Assembly: GCF_036785885.1 (NCBI RefSeq)
Contig: NC_092320.1
Span: 11,409,557-11,473,556 of the forward strand
Direction of reading: 5' to 3'
Origin: Coffea arabica
Lineage: Eukaryota > Streptophyta > Magnoliopsida > Gentianales > Rubiaceae
Length of the DNA: 64,000 bases
Position 1 is the stretch's first letter, and every line of letters starts with the position of its first letter. The notes beneath the pieces were generated by a model, which searched no databases, was not told the DNA's origin, and worked only from the letters and a program-made list of their open reading frames with translations. Shown here piece after piece: positions 59,980 through 64,000 of the stretch. The translations under genes and the position numbers were made by a program.

Positions 59980-60495
59980 CTTTTTTTTTTTTTTAAAACT
60001 TTTGTACACTCTTTTTTCTTTTGGAAAACTAGAGACTGCTACTTGGTATCTTTGGACCCAATACAAGATTGGTCCTTGTAGCCCAATATTACACCTTTAT
60101 CTCTGGTCCAAAAGCAACACCACACCACCATATTCCTCGCCTTCCTGCTGTTTCTAGAAGCCCAGCCCAATTATTTGCCTCATTTCAAAATTCTGGTATT
60201 TCTGCGCAAAAGTTAACTAACGAGTAGGACCCACTGACTCCCTCGCAAATGTTCAATGCTGAACCGTTCCACCAGCCACTCATAGGCGTCGAATATAGCC
60301 AACGCCCGGGCTCCACAAAACCACGGCCACGTCATCTCTCCACCGCATTTCTCCACCGTAAACTCCCCAGTCTCCACTTCAGTTGCTGATTTGACTCGCT
60401 TCTCCAGCTGGCAATGCCGCTTCCTCGTCTTCTTTTTCCTTTTATCACACACAAGTAGCTTTTTCCAGAAAAGCTTGTCCCAGGTGGAGAACCAA

Positions 60496-63400
60496 ATGAG
60501 CCTCAAAATTCCGAATTTTTACCATCAATCGCCATTGACGACACCTCAGTCGGGAGCTCAGAGAAAATTCTCGATTCCTCGTCACCGAGGATGGAAGCGC
60601 CGGAAATTGAAGCTCAAATCAACTCAAAACCTATCTCTCACAATCCGATGCCACTTCAATTACAATTTCTTGGACTCCTCGCCTTTCGAAAATCTCTTCC
60701 AGAGCTTAATTTCTCAGTTTTCCTCTGCGAATTCCCTCCACTTACTCGCCCCCGCCCTAGGTCTTGCCTCTGGCGCGGCAATTTTTTTCTCTCAATTTAG
60801 CGAGAAATCGGAATTGATGAGAATTCCGAGAAAACATAGGAATAATAAGTTCGTTGGTGACTGGATATTGTTTACGAGTCCGACACCGTTTAATCGGTTT
60901 GTGGTGTTACGATGTCCTTCGATATCAGTCGAGGGGAGCGAATTATTGGAGGATGTAAATGAGAAGCTTATGAAAGAAGATAGACACTTTGTAAGGTTGA
61001 ACAGCGGGAGAATTCAAGTGAAGGAAGGTGATGTGGAGGAGGCAGAGAAGTTGGTGTATCAGAGAGTTTGCGTGGGGACGGAGGATGGAGGAGTCTTGTC
61101 CTTAGATTGGCCGGTGAATTTGGATTTGGAGGAGGAGAGAGGGTTGGATACGACTATTTTGATCGTTCCGGGGACGGCAGAAGGGAGCATGGAGAAGGAT
61201 ATTAGGGAGTTTGTGTGTGAGTGTCTTAGGAGAGGGTGTTTCCCGGTTGTTATGAACCCTAGGGGGTGTGCTGGTTCACCAATAACGACGCCACGGTGAA
61301 TTTTTCTGTTTGATTTAATTGTACTTTTTTTTTTTTGGGTTTTAACTTTTAGTGCTGCTTTGTTGATAGATTTTGATGGTGTTGACACTCTGTACTAAAG
61401 ACTACTTGCTCAATTAACTGCAAAGAAGTTTTAGCTGATGGACAGGAGAGTGAGTTGTCAAATTGTTGTGCATGTTAATTATGCTCGAGTTTTGTGAACC
61501 GAAGACTTAGAATTAAATTATCGTTTATTGTTTCCTGTTCAGTACTTTGATTTGTTAATTATCAAGCGGTGCTTGAGAGATTTGCAGCAAGGTTCCTGAT
61601 TGTTGGGTGCTTGGTATTTTACCAAAAGGGATTTTTCTAGGCACTCATCCATACGTTCACTTTGTGATACGAAGTGCACAGACTAACATTTAGCGTCCCC
61701 TTGCTTTTGGTCAGTGACCCAATTTATCTTCATTTCTCAAAAAGTTTAGCAGTTTGGAGCACTTCTAATAAGTTCCCTTTAGGTACCTGTTTGTCAATGC
61801 CCACAATGTACCGACATAGTTTTCTCCTAGTTACGTCGATTTAACAGTTAACCTGTGACGCATTAACACAAACAATTTGGTTGACATATATGTTTCTCCT
61901 CTCTCTCATGAGTTGTGGAGGAGCAAATAGAAAGTTTTGTTACTAGATTATCAAAAAGAGAATATAAAATCATGTAGAAAAGTGTACAAACAAAATAGGA
62001 GATGTGTACTCACAGGCTAAAATAGCTGGGAATATATTGTAGTCCGGGTGAATCAACAAAATAATAGACAGGATTCCGTATTTCATCATTTGTTTGAACA
62101 ATTTATCCTGATGCTCAAGAAGTTAAGCTTCTAATTACTGCTATTTTCAAGCTTAGAAAATGTTTTATGTCACGGACACCGCTCCTCTTGTTCAGTAATC
62201 CTAATGTGGTATTACTTTGATTTTTTTTTAAGTTCCCTCACTCCCGATATTAAACCACATGGTTTTGAAGTTTAAGTGACTGTTGCTCCAGTCTCTTAAT
62301 ATTCCTTTAAAAGTAGGGATAACTTTGTTGCGTGTTTGTTATGCACCTTGACGCTTGTTGAAGTGCTAACTCTATAACTGAAATCAAATCCTATTTTTTC
62401 CTGTTTGGGTTCCTCATGAAAGATTCTTCCTGCTTCTGACCCTTTAAAATATTTGTGCGTGATATCTGATAGTAGGACACTTTAATTACTTTATTCATGT
62501 AGGTTATTTACAGCTGCTGACAGCGATGATATCTCCACAGCTATACAGTTTATCAATAAGGCAAGGCCATGGACAACAATGATGGCTGTTGGCTGGGGTT
62601 ATGGTGCAAATATGTTGACCAAGTACCTGGCAGAAATAGGAGAGAAAACACCTCTTACAGCTGCAACATGCATAGACAACCCTTTTGACTTGGAGGAAGT
62701 GACAAGATCAACTCCATACCATATCTTGTTAGATCAGAAGCTTAAAACTGGCTTGATTGATATATTGCGTTCAAACAAGGTTATCATTCCTATGGCATAT
62801 GCATTATTAGCTTTCCATCTTTTCGCCCTCTTGTTTATGCATATCTTGCAATTTAGAAAGGTCTTCGTACTTTAGCAGAGGAATATGCTCTAAGCTAAAT
62901 TGATCCTATCTTTTCTGTGACTACTATCATGGTAGATAATATTTACTTTATGCATCCAGGAACTGTTTCAAGGCCGTGCAAAAGGTTTCAATGTCGAGAA
63001 AGCTCTTTTGTCAACCTCTGTACGAGATTTTGAGAAAGCAATATCCATGGTATCTTATGGTTTTGCTGAGATTGAAGATTTTTATGCAAAATCTAGTACT
63101 CGAGACATGGTTGGAAAAGTGAAGATTCCGCTTCTTTTCATACAGGTGTTCTTTTGTTGTTCTACTGTTAATGCATCTGGATACCAGTCTGGTTGCCCCA
63201 TTTTAATTTCTGATCTATCATTCTTTACGAGTTAATTATCTCAAAATGCTGATACAAATTAAAAGTCTTCTTCGACTGCATATGCTGCTCATTTCTGGTA
63301 TATCTTGTTTATCTCAGTTGTTCAGTTAAGTAATGGAGCATTTCATGTCTAGATCTCTGCTGTTCTCTGTTTGCATTGTTTCTAGTGCATTCACTTTGCC

Positions 63401-64000
63401 TTCCCTTGCCAAGGTGATAAACTATTTGTAGTACTTAGCTGCTTAGGATGCAATTCCAGTGCTATTATTGCATCCATTGTCTGGTAACTATTTTATACCA
63501 ATCCCTTGGTACTATTTGTCTAGTCTACTTTTTGCATTTGAAATTTGTTGGAAAATGTTGAAAGTTTTTTTTTTTTTCCTGCTAAATGTGCTTGATGGTC
63601 TTGAAGTTGCAAGTATACTTTAGTCCAAGTACTGTATTCTGGATCCTGAATCCCCTGAAATATCTGCTCATGTTTACTTTGTGCTTGATAAATTTGACAA
63701 TGATGGTTCTTTGAATTTAGCAGAATGATAACGGGACAGTTCCAATATTCTCTACTCCACGCAGTTTGATAGCTGAAAACCCATTTACCAGTCTCCTTTT
63801 GTGCTCTTATTTGCCATCGAAAGAAATCACAGGCAGCAAATCAACTGTATCCTGGTGCCAGCATCTCACTATTGAGGTAATGATGGGAACTATTGTAATC
63901 CCTAGCAAGTCATAGTCAGAAAAGTTAGTTTCTAATGTTCTATTTTTTGTAATGAATTGTGGATTAATTGTTTAATTACATAAGACTTTGTTTCTAGAAT
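60496..64000 (+). CDS. large alpha/beta-hydrolase (EMB8/YheT-like) protein, 5' part; runs off the window
   Basis: Exons are 60496-61295, 62503-62779, 62960-63145 and 63724-63876, all GT-AG and in continuous frame, giving the first 472 residues. The gene continues beyond 64000. The ATG at 60496 (MSLKIPNFYHQS) is the first in frame. Residues 1 to about 60 are rich in Ser, Arg and Lys and poor in acids, as in a plastid transit peptide. LHLLAPALGLASGAAIFF (about 99-116) is a hydrophobic segment. The hydrolase part has TTILIVPGTAEGSMEKDI, FPVVMNPRGCAGSPITTPR, then AVGWGYGANMLTKYLAE at the nucleophile elbow, and FIQNDNGTVPIF near the acid-residue strand. In active EMB8/YheT relatives the elbow is GxSxG. 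Here it is GWGYG, with Gly299 in place of Ser. Related plant proteins are very long and carry a CAAX-protease-like membrane domain downstream, which cannot be tested here. Confidence 0.88.

Noticed and set aside
60391-60495. N-terminal extension of the hydrolase frame upstream of 60496
   Set aside because: The extension would begin at TTG. The first in-frame ATG is at 60496 and is followed by a transit-peptide-like sequence.
1-64000. CRISPR arrays, bacterial operons, riboswitches, integrases or viral genes
   Set aside because: The window is plant nuclear DNA. The repeats seen are microsatellites, MITEs, SINEs and a TRIM, and no spaced direct-repeat array or coding viral sequence was found.

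Overview
The window is nuclear DNA of a flowering plant, almost certainly a eudicot. Genes are split by GT-AG introns, intergenic DNA is AT-rich, and the gaps are full of short class II elements, SINEs and long homopolymer tracts. The dispersed repeats would fit an asterid, but the species cannot be fixed from the sequence. No bacterial, viral or organellar block was seen.

Seven protein genes are supported. From left to right they are: (1) an FMO1-like flavin monooxygenase on + (10461-13379) whose first exon carries an internal deletion and frameshift, so it reads as a pseudogene; (2) chloroplast peroxiredoxin Q on - (13953-15796), intact over four exons; (3) a small single-membrane-span protein of unknown role on + (18772-20121); (4) an intact 14-exon respiratory burst NADPH oxidase of the RBOHE type on - (21077-27497); (5) a SAUR70-type auxin-responsive gene on + (41680-42177, possibly to 42309); (6) a SAUR76-type gene on - (53553-53918); (7) the 5' part of a large EMB8/YheT-like alpha/beta-hydrolase gene on + (60496 to beyond 64000).

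Region by region: 1-10.2 kb holds no convincing gene, but has a purine-rich low-complexity block, a diverged tandem duplication and a Stowaway element. 10.3-27.5 kb is the gene-dense part, with a complete 635-bp TRIM retrotransposon at 17 kb. 27.5-41 kb is a repeat-rich desert with hAT-like, Stowaway and Mutator-type MITEs and two SINEs. 41.5-64 kb holds the two SAURs and the hydrolase, separated by more MITEs, a large hAT-like element and a third SINE.

Three genes concern redox or reactive oxygen (FMO, PrxQ, RBOHE) and two concern auxin response (the SAURs). They have separate promoters and mixed orientations, so no operon-like unit is implied. The best leads are the broken FMO, the hydrolase with glycine where its nucleophile serine should be, and a set of miniature transposons and SINEs whose target-site duplications can be read directly. 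I found no sequence that clearly represents an undescribed multi-gene system.
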